From assembly GCA_964528875.1 (NCBI GenBank), contig CAZGUI010000001.1, positions 62,001-126,000 of the forward strand: a stretch of DNA of 64,000 bases, in the 5' to 3' direction. Of the stretch, positions 44,227 through 53,684 are shown piece after piece (position 1 is the stretch's first letter; each line of letters begins with the position of its first letter). Source of the stretch: Bacteroides_E sp964528875. Its GTDB lineage: Bacteria > Bacteroidota > Bacteroidia > Bacteroidales > Bacteroidaceae. The position numbers and the translations under genes are program-made. Under the pieces are notes generated by a model that was given only the letters and a program-made list of their open reading frames with translations, was not told the DNA's origin and made no database searches.

Positions 44227-44307
44227 CCGGTCTAGGAGCTAACACCTCTCGGTCCTAGACCGAACACCCTTCAGTCCTAGACCGACAGAGCTTTGATCCT
44301 AGACCGC
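44227..44307 (+). repeat. 81-bp four-unit dyad repeat, copy 3
   Basis: Units start at 44227, 44249, 44271 and 44293, again exactly 22 bp apart. They read CCGGTCTAGGAGCTA (degenerate), TCGGTCCTAGACCGA, TCAGTCCTAGACCGA and TTGATCCTAGACCGC (degenerate). The two inner units are identical to those of copy 2. The 7-bp spacers differ. It lies between the convergent barrel and ispG genes. Confidence 0.92.
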
Positions 44308-44417
44308 TAAATTTCTAACCCACAGTTCTTGAAACAAGGGTATTGAAAAGAGTAAAATCGGCTTCGAAAAAGATAGAATTATCAGCAATGAAATGCTTAT
44401 TAAAAGAGAATGTAGAG

Positions 44418-44456
44418 CATAAAAAAACTGCTTGAAAACGAAAAGTCAAGCAGTTT
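44418..44456 (-). terminator. Terminator of the purE-ispG unit
   Basis: AAACTGCTTGA (44425-44435) pairs with TCAAGCAGTTT (44446-44456). On the minus strand it is followed by a T run and lies 35 bp after the ispG stop. Confidence 0.88.
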
Positions 44457-44490
44457 ATGTGTGTTTACTAGCTGTTGTTGTAGTGTTATT

Positions 44491-46344
44491 TTACTCTTTA
44501 TTGATGGGATGATAATCTCCATTTGCTTTTATGAGTTCTATCAGCTTTTCTACAGCTTCTTCTTGTGGAATGTTCCTTTCTACACAAATCTTGCCTTTGT
44601 ATAAGCTGATTTTACCCTTACCTGCACCTACATATCCATAGTCCGCATCAGCCATTTCGCCGGGGCCATTTACAATACATCCCATGATACCAATTTTGAG
44701 CCCTTTTAGATGACTTGTCGCTACTTTAATTTTCTTGATTGTGTCTTCCAAGTTAAATAAAGTTCTTCCACATCCGGGGCATGAAATGTATTCTATGCGC
44801 GTAATGCGTAGTCGTCCGGCTTGTAAGATACCAAAAGCTATGCGATCTACTTTCTCTATTGGAATTGAGCCTTGATTGAATACAAAAATACCATCGCATA
44901 AACCATCAAAGATTAATGGTCCCATATCTACAGCAGCTTTTACCTGTAAATCCTCTTCTTGATTTTCATTGTAGTGCTGAAAGAAGATGACAGGGTGGGT
45001 TAATCCTTCAGTGGTTAACTGGTGTACTAATGCCCTGTGTTCACCCAAGCGATTGGGATGATTGCTTTGTGAAATGATAACAATTTCGGGGTGATCTTTT
45101 AAACATTGTACAACCTCTTCAGTTAGTCCCATGTAGGGAGTGAAAAGGAATTTGAGTTCCGCATCACAAGTGGCTATTAAGTCCAACTGATTGAAGCTGA
45201 AAGCAGGCCAAGAGTGTTCTTCTCCATTCCATTGATTACCATCTACAATGTAGTCTGTTTGGGGGATTATATCTTTAGGCATTTCTTGGCCCACATAGAT
45301 ATAGTCCGGTTTTAATTGAGAATCAATGATGGGATTCTCATTATTCATACGATTTGTTAATACAACCGGAATGCACTTGCCTCCAATGTTGCGTACAGCA
45401 TGTGTTTTACGTCTTTCGGGGGATAAGTAATTAAAGTTAGGATCAGTCATTCCGGGAATATAAGGAGCATCAACTCGCTGCGCGATATACTCCACCATCT
45501 TTTTTCCTACGGGTATCTCAGCCTCTGGAGCTTCACTCAAAGAAACTCGAAGTGTATCTCCTATGCCATCGGCTAATAAAGCACCAATTCCTAATGCAGA
45601 TTTGATACGCCCATCTTCCCCATCTCCGGCTTCTGTTACTCCTAAGTGAATAGGATAGTGCATGTTTTCTTTCTCCATGGTATGGACAAGAAGGCGCACA
45701 GACTGAACCATTACTACTGTATTGGAGGCCTTTATGGAAATAACTACTTGATGAAAGTCTTGCTCTACACAGATACGTAAGAACTCCATGCATGATTCTA
45801 CTATGCCAGCCGGTGTATCACCGTAACGTGACATGATGCGATCGGACAACGAGCCATGGTTAACACCAATACGTATTGCGGTGTAATTTTCTTTACAGAT
45901 TTGGAGAAACGGGATGAAACGTTCTTTTATTTTCTCTATCTCTTGTGCATATTCCTCTTCGGTATATTCTAAATGCTTAAAAGTTCTGGCTGCATCCACA
46001 TAATTACCCGGGTTAATACGCACCTTTTCTGCATATTGAGCAGCAACTTCCGCTACTTTAGGGTTAAAATGAACATCAGCAATTAAGGGAGCCATATAGT
46101 GTTGACTCCTTAATTCTCTGTTGATGTTCATCAAATTGTTGGCTTCTTTAATGCCTTGGGTCGTTAAACGAACATATTCTCCTCCGGCGTCTACTATTTT
46201 TTTAGCTTGTTCTACACAGGCTTCAGTATCTTGAGTAGAAGTATTAGTCATAGATTGTAAACGTATGGGGTTGTTGGCACCCAAAGGTATTCCACCTATG
46301 TGCACTTCACTTGTAGATCGACGAGAGTAGTTGAATAAGTCCAT
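44491..46344 (-). CDS. ispG: 4-hydroxy-3-methylbut-2-enyl diphosphate synthase (long form)
   Basis: IspG (GcpE) makes HMBPP from MEcPP in the MEP isoprenoid pathway using a 4Fe-4S cluster. The 617-residue protein has the N-terminal TIM barrel (IPLGANNPIRLQSMTNTSTQD, RINPGNYVDA, IRIGVNHGSLS). The C-terminal cluster domain has CPGCGRTLFNLE, then MGCIVNGPGEMADADYGYVG, giving three cysteines and a glutamate. A middle domain of about 250 residues makes it much longer than the E. coli protein; this long form is known from Bacteroidota, Chlorobi and plants. The start directly abuts the purE stop, so they form one transcript. Confidence 0.97.
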   Translation of the reverse strand: MDLFNYSRRSTSEVHIGGIPLGANNPIRLQSMTNTSTQDTEACVEQAKKIVDAGGEYVRLTTQGIKEANNLMNINRELRSQHYMAPLIADVHFNPKVAEVAAQYAEKVRINPGNYVDAARTFKHLEYTEEEYAQEIEKIKERFIPFLQICKENYTAIRIGVNHGSLSDRIMSRYGDTPAGIVESCMEFLRICVEQDFHQVVISIKASNTVVMVQSVRLLVHTMEKENMHYPIHLGVTEAGDGEDGRIKSALGIGALLADGIGDTLRVSLSEAPEAEIPVGKKMVEYIAQRVDAPYIPGMTDPNFNYLSPERRKTHAVRNIGGKCIPVVLTNRMNNENPIIDSQLKPDYIYVGQEMPKDIIPQTDYIVDGNQWNGEEHSWPAFSFNQLDLIATCDAELKFLFTPYMGLTEEVVQCLKDHPEIVIISQSNHPNRLGEHRALVHQLTTEGLTHPVIFFQHYNENQEEDLQVKAAVDMGPLIFDGLCDGIFVFNQGSIPIEKVDRIAFGILQAGRLRITRIEYISCPGCGRTLFNLEDTIKKIKVATSHLKGLKIGIMGCIVNGPGEMADADYGYVGAGKGKISLYKGKICVERNIPQEEAVEKLIELIKANGDYHPINKE

Positions 46345-46851
46345 TTAGTTGCATTTATACTCATAGCTAACAGTCTTAAGTTCTTCGTTAGCTTTAGTTA
46401 TTTTATCTTTTAACGTTTCCTTGTAGTTATGTAAGCGTTGTGCTAGTTCGTTGTCTTTTAATGAGATCATTTGTACAGCTAATATCGCTGCATTTTGTGC
46501 CGCATTAATTCCAACAGTAGCCACAGGGATACCCGGAGGCATTTGTACAATGGCTAAAAGTGCATCCATACCTTCTAATGTAGATTTAATGGGTACACCA
46601 ATTACGGGAAGTGTCGTTGACGCTGCAATAACACCGGGTAAATGGGCTGCCATTCCAGCAGCTGCAATGATTACTTGGATTCCCCTTTCTTTGGCTTTTG
46701 TAGCAAAAACCTCTACTGCTTCGGGGGTACGGTGAGCTGAAAGCGCATTCATTTCAAAAGGGACTTTCAATTCATCTAAAAATTTAGCAGCTTTTTCCAT
46801 TATGGGAAGATCAGAAGTGCTTCCCATAATGATACTAACAATAGGATTCAT
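46345..46851 (-). CDS. purE: N5-carboxyaminoimidazole ribonucleotide mutase
   Basis: PurE rearranges N5-CAIR to CAIR in purine synthesis. The 168-residue protein opens with VSIIMGSTSDLPIMEKAA and has the conserved SAHRTPE (His near 40) and AAGMAAHLPGVIAA segments. TTLPVIGVPI and QMPPGIPVATVGINAAQNAA follow, as in class I PurE. Length is typical. No purK is adjacent. It lies 12 bp downstream of gcvH and directly upstream of ispG in a leftward operon. Confidence 0.97.
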   Translation of the reverse strand: MNPIVSIIMGSTSDLPIMEKAAKFLDELKVPFEMNALSAHRTPEAVEVFATKAKERGIQVIIAAAGMAAHLPGVIAASTTLPVIGVPIKSTLEGMDALLAIVQMPPGIPVATVGINAAQNAAILAVQMISLKDNELAQRLHNYKETLKDKITKANEELKTVSYEYKCN

Positions 46852-46863
46852 TTATTTTTTTGT

Positions 46864-47244
46864 TTATAGATTGATGATTTCTTTATATTCAGCAGCGCTC
46901 AGCAGAGAATCAAAATCTTCTTTATTGCTTGGTTCAACTTTAATAATCCAACCTTCACCATAAGGGTCTTCATTTACCAGTTCAGGTTGATCCTCAAGTG
47001 TTTCGTTTACTTCAATAACTGTTCCTGAAACAGGAATGAATAAGTCCGAAACGGTTTTTACAACTTCAATGGTTCCAAATATATCTCCTGCTTCTAACTC
47101 TTCATCTAGAGTAGGGATATCAATAAACACAATATCGCCTAATTGATCTTGTGCATAATCTGTAATACCAATGTAAACCGAATCACCTTCTACGCGAACC
47201 CACTCGTGTTCTTTCGTATACTTTAAGTTTTCTGGAAATTGCAT
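46864..47244 (-). CDS. gcvH: Glycine cleavage system H protein
   Basis: GcvH carries the lipoyl arm of the glycine cleavage complex. The 126-residue protein starts with PENLKYTKEHEWVRVEGDSV and contains the lipoylation site in FGTIEVVKTVSDLFIPVSG, with the lysine near residue 64. The end PYGEGWIIKVEPSN is standard. Genes for P and T proteins are not in the window. It is followed after 12 bp by purE. Confidence 0.96.
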   Translation of the reverse strand: MQFPENLKYTKEHEWVRVEGDSVYIGITDYAQDQLGDIVFIDIPTLDEELEAGDIFGTIEVVKTVSDLFIPVSGTVIEVNETLEDQPELVNEDPYGEGWIIKVEPSNKEDFDSLLSAAEYKEIINL

Positions 47245-47268
47245 AATCTTTTTTTTTATGATTTTATA

Positions 47269-47931
47269 TTAAAAATACTTCATTATCATTATGTTAATTG
47301 TTGGGTTTAGCATTAAAAAAGCACATAGAATCCCAAGAATTAATCCTGTTAATACTTCTCCTGGCGTGTGGAGCCCTAAGATAATTCGTGCCGAACCAAC
47401 AATTCCTCCTACAAAAATAGCTAAACAGAGCCACGATATGGTATAATAATCAAATAAAATATTAAAAGTTATGATTCCTGCTATGATTGCTCCTACGCCA
47501 AACATGTGTTCACTAATTCGCCACTTTAGATTGGTTACAGTAATTATGATTAGACCCAATAAACTGGCTTGTATAATGCTGTTCAAATACCAAGGGGTAC
47601 GCATTCTGTATAAAATAATCAGACAAAATAGATAGGATAGAGAAACCAGAATTAAAGGAATAAATCTTTTTTGTCTATGATTTAATTCAATTAAAGTATA
47701 ATGATTAATCTCACCAAAGATATAAATAGTTAATGCGGGTACTATAATGGTGAAAGTCAACACTAGACCTAAGACTAGTAACTTATATTGTTGAGGCATT
47801 AAATTGAGATAGGTGAAATTAAAGAAGATGAGAAACACTAAAAAAGGTATGTAGTAAGGGGTAAATACCCAAGAAGTGATTCTTGAAAAAAGAATCAGGC
47901 CGGATTGTTCTTTATGTCTCAGCGTATCCAT
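47269..47931 (-). CDS. PAP2-like integral membrane protein
   Basis: This 220-residue membrane protein has about six hydrophobic segments. Late motifs resemble the PAP2 phosphatase site: KWRISEHMFG near residue 136 (with a histidine where the SGH motif is expected) and SARIILGLHTPGEVLTG near 180 (the SR...H...D-like motif, with Glu instead of Asp). The first PAP2 motif (KxxxxxxRP) is weak, so the phosphatase may be divergent or inactive. PAP2 enzymes in this setting often act on undecaprenyl or lipid phosphates. The start overlaps the rpoN stop by one base. Confidence 0.72.
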   Translation of the reverse strand: MDTLRHKEQSGLILFSRITSWVFTPYYIPFLVFLIFFNFTYLNLMPQQYKLLVLGLVLTFTIIVPALTIYIFGEINHYTLIELNHRQKRFIPLILVSLSYLFCLIILYRMRTPWYLNSIIQASLLGLIIITVTNLKWRISEHMFGVGAIIAGIITFNILFDYYTISWLCLAIFVGGIVGSARIILGLHTPGEVLTGLILGILCAFLMLNPTINIMIMKYF

Positions 47932-49403
47932 TATGTTATGCTTTTGCGTAGTCGTGCTACAGGGATATTTAATTGTTGTCTATATTTAGCAACCGTTCTT
48001 CGGGCAATAGGGTATCCTTGTTGATTGAGTAAATCGGTCAAAACATCATCGGTCAAAGGAGCTTGTTTGTTTTCTTCATCTACACATTTTTGAAGAGCTG
48101 CTTTTATCTCACGTACAGACATTTCTTCTCCATCTTTGGTTGTGTAAGCATCGTTAAAGAAAAATTTCAAAGAGAAAATACCATGATTGGTCTGTACATA
48201 TTTGCTGTTGCTTACACGAGATATTGTAGAGATATCATAGCCTGTTTGCTCTGCTATGTCTTTCAATATCATTGGGCGTAATTGGGCTTCGTCACCACTA
48301 TAGAAAAAAGGTTTTTGCCATTCAACAATGGCTTTCATTGTCGCCATTAATGTTTCTTGCCTTTGTTTTATTGCATTAATGAATCCTTGTGCAGAATCCA
48401 TTTTTTGTTTCATAAACAACATGGCATCCTTAGACTCTTGACTTTGATTCTTCTTGTTGTGAAGATGCTCGTTGGCTAAATTTTTGAAACTTTGGCTAAC
48501 CCTTAACTGTGGTGTGTTTCTATTATTTAAGGTGATGTTTATACTCCCTTCATCATAAACCTCAACAATAAAATCCGGAGTAATGGATTGATTATTTGTT
48601 CCAATGGTTTCTCCTAAAGCTGCTCCAGGTCGAGGATTGAGTTTCGTAACCTCTTTGACAATTTCATCTAAGTCGGATTTGCTCCATCCGGTTTGTTCTA
48701 TGATTTTGCTCCAGTGTTTTTTTGTGAATTCTTCATAGAATGAAGAGATAAGAAGTTGTTTTTTCTCCTTGCAAGAAGAATTTTCACCCCTATTGATTTG
48801 TATTAAAAGACACTCTTTTAAGTCACGTGCACCTACTCCTGGAGGGTCAAAAGTTTGGATGATTTGTAATATTTCCTCTAGCTCTTCTTCAGAAGTGTCT
48901 ATATTGGCATAAATAGCTAACTCTTCGTTGATGTGACTCAAAGGTTTTCTCAATAGTCCGTCATCGTCTAAAGAACCGATGAGATATTCCCCTATTTTGC
49001 GTTGGTGCTCAGTTATTTTTTGCTCTCCCAGTTGCACCTGAAGAACTTCATAAAAAGAAGTACTGTCGGCAAAAGGAATCTCTTCTAACGGATCGGAATA
49101 AATCTGTTTGGTTTCTTTGAGTTTATAGTCTGGAACATCATCTTCCGTTAAGTAATCTTTCAGGACATCGTATTCAATGTTCTCACTATTATCTGTTGAG
49201 TCATTCTCTTCTAATTGATCATCACTATTTGTTTCTTCTCTACCTTCTTCCAATGCTGGGTTTTCCAGCAATTCAGCTCGTACACGTTCTTCAAGTTCAA
49301 GAGTCGGTAGCTCTATAAGCTTAACCAACATAATCTGTTGAGGCGACAAAGTTTGAATCTGTCGCTGAATTTGAGTCTGTGTTTGACGTGAGGTTTGTTT
49401 CAT
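47931..49403 (-). CDS. rpoN: RNA polymerase sigma-54 factor
   Basis: Sigma-54 directs transcription that requires AAA+ activators at -24/-12 promoters. I choose the ATG at 49403 (490 residues); a TTG three codons earlier is possible but unneeded. The glutamine-rich N-terminal activator-interacting region (SRQTQTQIQRQIQTLSPQQ) is present. An acidic linker spans about 65-120. The core-binding domain (FDPPGVGARDLKECLLIQ) lies near 190. The C-terminal domain carries a helix-turn-helix (DIAEQTGYDISTISRVSNSKYVQT) and the RpoN box RRTVAKYRQQL near 470. No sigma-54 activator gene is visible in the window. Confidence 0.96.
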   Translation of the reverse strand: MKQTSRQTQTQIQRQIQTLSPQQIMLVKLIELPTLELEERVRAELLENPALEEGREETNSDDQLEENDSTDNSENIEYDVLKDYLTEDDVPDYKLKETKQIYSDPLEEIPFADSTSFYEVLQVQLGEQKITEHQRKIGEYLIGSLDDDGLLRKPLSHINEELAIYANIDTSEEELEEILQIIQTFDPPGVGARDLKECLLIQINRGENSSCKEKKQLLISSFYEEFTKKHWSKIIEQTGWSKSDLDEIVKEVTKLNPRPGAALGETIGTNNQSITPDFIVEVYDEGSINITLNNRNTPQLRVSQSFKNLANEHLHNKKNQSQESKDAMLFMKQKMDSAQGFINAIKQRQETLMATMKAIVEWQKPFFYSGDEAQLRPMILKDIAEQTGYDISTISRVSNSKYVQTNHGIFSLKFFFNDAYTTKDGEEMSVREIKAALQKCVDEENKQAPLTDDVLTDLLNQQGYPIARRTVAKYRQQLNIPVARLRKSIT

Positions 49404-49441
49404 ACAATGCAATAATCAATCAATTACTTATGGCTTCTGTA

Positions 49442-49449
49442 CAAAAATA
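49442..49449 (-). promoter_or_regulatory. Putative -7 box of rpoN
   Basis: The minus strand reads TATTTTTG, matching TAnnTTTG, about 40 bp upstream of the rpoN ATG. The -33 box is weak. Confidence 0.4.
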
Positions 49450-49660
49450 GTGAATTGTTTATTAACTAAAAGCCTTTATGAGTGAAAGATAATTACCTAA
49501 GCTAAGGATTTATTCAGATACTTGAAGTAAGTAAGATTGCTATTTAGAGGAAAGAGGGGAGATAAACTCTTACCAAAGCATAGAATATAATCCAAATGGA
49601 TGTATACTCTAGATCAAAAACCTCTTTACTCTCTCTTTTTTTAGTTAGTTTTGTACATCA

Positions 49661-52120
49661 ATGAATAAGTATGTAGATGTTATATTACCCTTGCCTTTGG
49701 CTCAGAAATTTACCTATGTTCTGCCGGAGGAATATGCCAGTCAGGTTTCGGTTGGATCAAGGGTTGTTGTTCCCTTTGGGAAAAAGAAATATTATACGGG
49801 GCTTGTTGTAGATTCATATAACACCTATGAGGGGCCTTTTAAGTTAAAATCAATTCATTTGGTTTTAGACCTTCAGCCCATTGTTTTGCCCTATCAAATT
49901 GAGCTGTGGAAATGGATTTCATCATACTATATGTGTGCTATTGGTGATGTTTATAAAGCCGCTTTACCTTCGGGGTTAAAGATTGAAAGTGAAACATGGC
50001 TAGAACTGGATACAGATTATGTTGAGGAAGAACCTTTATCTTTTGATGAAAACAAATTGTTAGATTTGTTGATTCAAGAACCAAAACAACGTATAAGTAA
50101 AATAGAAAATCAGTGGAAGTTACCTCATCTTTTTCGGGTTGTCGAGCAGTTAATTAGTAAAAAGGCCATTCGTTTACGTGAGGAGCTTCAATACAATTAT
50201 CGTCCTAAAAAAGAAACATATGTTGTTTTAAGTGGTGTCTGGCATGACGAATCTCAACTGAAACTTTTAATGAGTGAGTTAAAGGGTGCTCCTAAGCAAT
50301 TGGAGCTGCTGATGAAATATGTAGAGTTATCAAAATTGTTTCAACAGGAAAAACCGAATGGTGTCTCTCGCAAACATCTGCTAGAATCTACTCAAATATC
50401 ATCTTCTGTATGTAAAGCATTGGTCGATAAAGAGATCTTTTTTTTACAGAAAGTAGAAGTAGGTAGATTAGCAGAAGAGAACAAAGAGGTTGAGGCTTTT
50501 CATGCTCTAAATGCTTTTCAACAACAAGCTTTTAATCAGATAGAAGATGAACTGAAAGAAAAAGAGGTTTGTTTACTACATGGAGTAACATCCAGTGGGA
50601 AGACTGAAATATACATCCATCTCATTCAAAAAATGTTAAAAGAGGGTAAGCAGGTGCTTTATCTGTTGCCGGAAATAGCTTTAACCACACAAATCACACA
50701 TCGACTACAACGTGTGTTTGGTAGTCAACTAGGTGTTTATCACTCTAAATGTTCGGATACCGAACGAGTAGAAATATGGAAGAAACAGCTTTCCAATGAT
50801 CCTTATCAAGTGATTTTAGGTGTTCGGTCGTCAATCTTTCTTCCATTCCGGAATCTAGGCTTGATTATTATTGATGAAGAACATGAAACAACCTATAAAC
50901 AACAAGACCCGGCTCCTCGTTATCATGCTCGAAATACGGCACTGGTTCTAGCAGCTATGCTAAAGGTTAAGACAGTGTTAGGTACAGCTACACCGGCTAT
51001 AGAGACATGGTATAATGCAATTTCAGGGAAATATGGTTTGGTTGAGTTGAATGAGCGTTATAAAGAAATTCAACTGCCCGAAATTGTACCGGTTGACATT
51101 TATGAATTACATCGTAAGAAAAGAATGGTGGGGCAGTTTTCCCCTCTTTTGCTGTCTGAAATAGACGAGGCATTACAAAATAAAGAGCAAGTTATTCTGT
51201 TTCAAAACCGCAGAGGATTTGCGCCCATGTTGGAGTGTAAAACCTGTGGTTGGGTTCCCAAATGTGAACATTGTGATGTCAGTTTGACCTATCACAAAGG
51301 TATGCGTCAGCTGGCTTGTCATTATTGTGGTTCGGTGTATTCCATTCCCACTATTTGTCCCGCTTGTGAAGAAAAAGATCTTCGTTACAAAGGTTTTGGT
51401 ACAGAAAAAGTGGAAGATGATATTCGGAAGCTTTTCCCTGATGTGTCTGTGGCTCGTATGGATTTAGATACTACTCGCAATAAAAATGCCTATGAACAGA
51501 TTATATCTGACTTTGAGCAAGGTAAAACACAAATATTAATCGGTACCCAAATGGTGTCTAAGGGGTTAGATTTTGACCATGTACGCGTAGTTGGCATTTT
51601 AAATGCTGATACTCTGTTGAACTATCCGGATTTTAGATCGTACGAAAGGGCGTTTCAATTGATGGCACAAGTGGCAGGAAGAGCAGGGCGAAAAGGAAAA
51701 AGAGGACGAGTCATTCTTCAGACACGTAACATAGAGCATCCCATTATTCATCAGGTGATGGAAAATAATTACCAAGCCATGGTAAACGATCAACTTGCTG
51801 AGCGTAAGATGTTTCACTATCCTCCCTATTATCGTTTAATCTACGTTTTCTTACGTCATCAAAATGAGCAATTGCTAAAGAAGATGTCTCAACGATTTGC
51901 CTTTGAGTTAAATCAAACCTTTGGATCACGTGTATTGGGACCTAGTGAACCTCCTGTGGCACGTGTGCAACGGTTATATATTCAGCAAATTGTCTTAAAA
52001 ATTGAAAATGAAGCTTCTATTAAGGAGGCTATGCATTTACTTCATCAAATAGAAGGAAGACTACTTAAAGAGCCTCTTTTTCGTTCCATTCAGATTCATT
52101 ACGATGTTGATCCTATGTAA
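49661..52120 (+). CDS. priA: Primosomal protein N' (replication restart helicase)
   Basis: PriA recognises stalled forks and reloads the replicative helicase. The 819-residue protein has the N-terminal DNA-binding region (DVILPLPLAQKFTYVLP), then helicase motifs: Walker A GVTSSGKTEIY near residue 310, DEEHETTYKQ near 406, and GTATPAIETWYN. The cysteine-rich zinc region has CKTCGWVPKCEHCDVS and CHYCGSVYSIPTICPAC, eight cysteines in all. QVAGRAGR is the arginine-finger motif. A TAGTTTTG box (49646-49653) lies 8 bp upstream of the start, so the mRNA would be nearly leaderless. Confidence 0.97.
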   Translation: MNKYVDVILPLPLAQKFTYVLPEEYASQVSVGSRVVVPFGKKKYYTGLVVDSYNTYEGPFKLKSIHLVLDLQPIVLPYQIELWKWISSYYMCAIGDVYKAALPSGLKIESETWLELDTDYVEEEPLSFDENKLLDLLIQEPKQRISKIENQWKLPHLFRVVEQLISKKAIRLREELQYNYRPKKETYVVLSGVWHDESQLKLLMSELKGAPKQLELLMKYVELSKLFQQEKPNGVSRKHLLESTQISSSVCKALVDKEIFFLQKVEVGRLAEENKEVEAFHALNAFQQQAFNQIEDELKEKEVCLLHGVTSSGKTEIYIHLIQKMLKEGKQVLYLLPEIALTTQITHRLQRVFGSQLGVYHSKCSDTERVEIWKKQLSNDPYQVILGVRSSIFLPFRNLGLIIIDEEHETTYKQQDPAPRYHARNTALVLAAMLKVKTVLGTATPAIETWYNAISGKYGLVELNERYKEIQLPEIVPVDIYELHRKKRMVGQFSPLLLSEIDEALQNKEQVILFQNRRGFAPMLECKTCGWVPKCEHCDVSLTYHKGMRQLACHYCGSVYSIPTICPACEEKDLRYKGFGTEKVEDDIRKLFPDVSVARMDLDTTRNKNAYEQIISDFEQGKTQILIGTQMVSKGLDFDHVRVVGILNADTLLNYPDFRSYERAFQLMAQVAGRAGRKGKRGRVILQTRNIEHPIIHQVMENNYQAMVNDQLAERKMFHYPPYYRLIYVFLRHQNEQLLKKMSQRFAFELNQTFGSRVLGPSEPPVARVQRLYIQQIVLKIENEASIKEAMHLLHQIEGRLLKEPLFRSIQIHYDVDPM

Positions 52121-52124
52121 TAAA

Positions 52125-53684
52125 TTAAAAGACTTTGTTGTTTTTCAATTCATCGAAGGTTATTATTTCGTTGTCGAAGTTTAAAATTTTTTGATCGTTG
52201 GGATAATCTGCAGCACTAATGAATTTTGCTGTATGGGTTTTCTCTTGAAGTTCAATACCCATTAACTCGGCCATTAAAAAAAGAAAATCATTACTATATC
52301 TAGGAGCCGTAAACTTTTGACTCTCTTTTATATCATCTCCCCAAATCAGTAGAGGGACGTTATAGCACTCTTTGTATTGATCACTATGTCTGATGCAGTA
52401 GTCACTATTCATCTTATCTTTTACCATAGATAACCCATGATCAGAGAAATAGACCAAAGAAAAAGATTTTCCTGAATTTTTTAATTGTTCATAAACTTTT
52501 CCTAACAGATAATCTGTGTTTTTTACTGTCTGAACATAATGAGAAAGCTGTTCTGTTTGATAAAATGTATCGTAATGATTATTTGTTCTATCAGATACTT
52601 TGGGGTGAGACCCCATAAGGTGCAAAACAATAAGTTGAGGACCGTTTTCATTTTTAACAGCATCTCTATAAGATTTTAAGAGTAAGGTATCGGGAAAGTT
52701 TTCATTGAAAAACTCTCCTTTCTTTAGAAAAACATTGGTTTCAGCTAATCGACCAATAACAGATATTGGATTATCACATCTACCTACAGCTCCTTGGTTG
52801 GATATCCAATAAGAGTGTATATGAGCTTGATCAGCTAAGGAAATGATGTTTTTATATTTATTATAATTACTTATTTGTTTTGAGAAGCATAATGCTCTAG
52901 TTAAAGAAGTTACTGTGGACGATCCTATCGAAATATAATTCTCGAATGCTATATGTGGTGAAGAGGAAGCAAAAGGTGTGTTATTAAGAGGAAATCCATA
53001 GCAATTCATGAAGTCTTTCCTGGAACTTTCTCCTACTACTACAACATATATTTCTTTTGTAAGATTTACTTTTTGTATTTCCCATCCCTGTGTATCCTCA
53101 TGATTCAATATCTCTTCTTTTTCTTCAATCTGCCCATTGAATGAATGATATTTGTATGCTAGTGTAGCAGAAGGATAAAATGAATTTCGGAGTATAGGTG
53201 ATGTTGTTTTTTCATTGATACCATATTTTACAAACCCATAAACATCCTTTGCTCCTAGAAGTAATAGTCCTAGCAAAATAGCATAAGTTGCCTTTTTAGG
53301 GATTTTTTCAAAATTTAATCTGGCAATAAAAAAGGAAACTATAATGAATAGAAGAGCTATAAAATAGTAGAAGAGAGGAATTCCCTGCATGTATTCTATG
53401 CTCTCTGTGTTATTGGTATACTTTAGAGCTATGACGCTATTGTAACTTATTGGACCTGAATATAATCGGTTAGGCAAATAAAGTACCAACATCACAACAT
53501 TGGGGATGACGTATATGTAAAACAGTTTTTTTGAAAACTGTAATAAAACTAAGGATATGAGTATGCCAATAAGAGCTCTTTCGTGAAAGGCATCCCTTAA
53601 GATCCAATCAATGAAAAATAAGAAAGAGATTAAAATTAGATATTTAAGAAAGTTAGGGAGTTTTTTCTTAATCAAATTGGTCAT
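52125..53684 (-). CDS. Phosphoethanolamine transferase-like sulfatase-fold protein
   Basis: Enzymes of this EptA-like family move phosphoethanolamine onto lipid A or surface glycans. The 519-residue protein has about five N-terminal membrane helices (to about residue 150) and then a periplasmic sulfatase-fold domain. Conserved features are VVGESSRKDFMNCYGFPLN (zinc-binding Glu), SSTVTSLTRALCFS, which probably holds the nucleophilic threonine, and YFSDHGLS (zinc-binding Asp-His). The start lies inside the last 17 nt of the mannose-1-phosphate guanylyltransferase gene, so the two are co-expressed. The exact acceptor is unknown, and a phosphoglycerol transferase role is possible. Confidence 0.85.
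   Translation of the reverse strand: MTNLIKKKLPNFLKYLILISFLFFIDWILRDAFHERALIGILISLVLLQFSKKLFYIYVIPNVVMLVLYLPNRLYSGPISYNSVIALKYTNNTESIEYMQGIPLFYYFIALLFIIVSFFIARLNFEKIPKKATYAILLGLLLLGAKDVYGFVKYGINEKTTSPILRNSFYPSATLAYKYHSFNGQIEEKEEILNHEDTQGWEIQKVNLTKEIYVVVVGESSRKDFMNCYGFPLNNTPFASSSPHIAFENYISIGSSTVTSLTRALCFSKQISNYNKYKNIISLADQAHIHSYWISNQGAVGRCDNPISVIGRLAETNVFLKKGEFFNENFPDTLLLKSYRDAVKNENGPQLIVLHLMGSHPKVSDRTNNHYDTFYQTEQLSHYVQTVKNTDYLLGKVYEQLKNSGKSFSLVYFSDHGLSMVKDKMNSDYCIRHSDQYKECYNVPLLIWGDDIKESQKFTAPRYSNDFLFLMAELMGIELQEKTHTAKFISAADYPNDQKILNFDNEIITFDELKNNKVF

Noticed and set aside
46451..46735. Plus-strand 94-codon open frame over purE
   Set aside because: It lies wholly inside purE on the other strand, has no family-like features, and purE is a complete and well-conserved gene.
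47269..47931. Confident assignment as an active PAP2 phosphatase
   Set aside because: The first motif is not clear and the late aspartate is replaced by glutamate, so only a PAP2-like label is supported.
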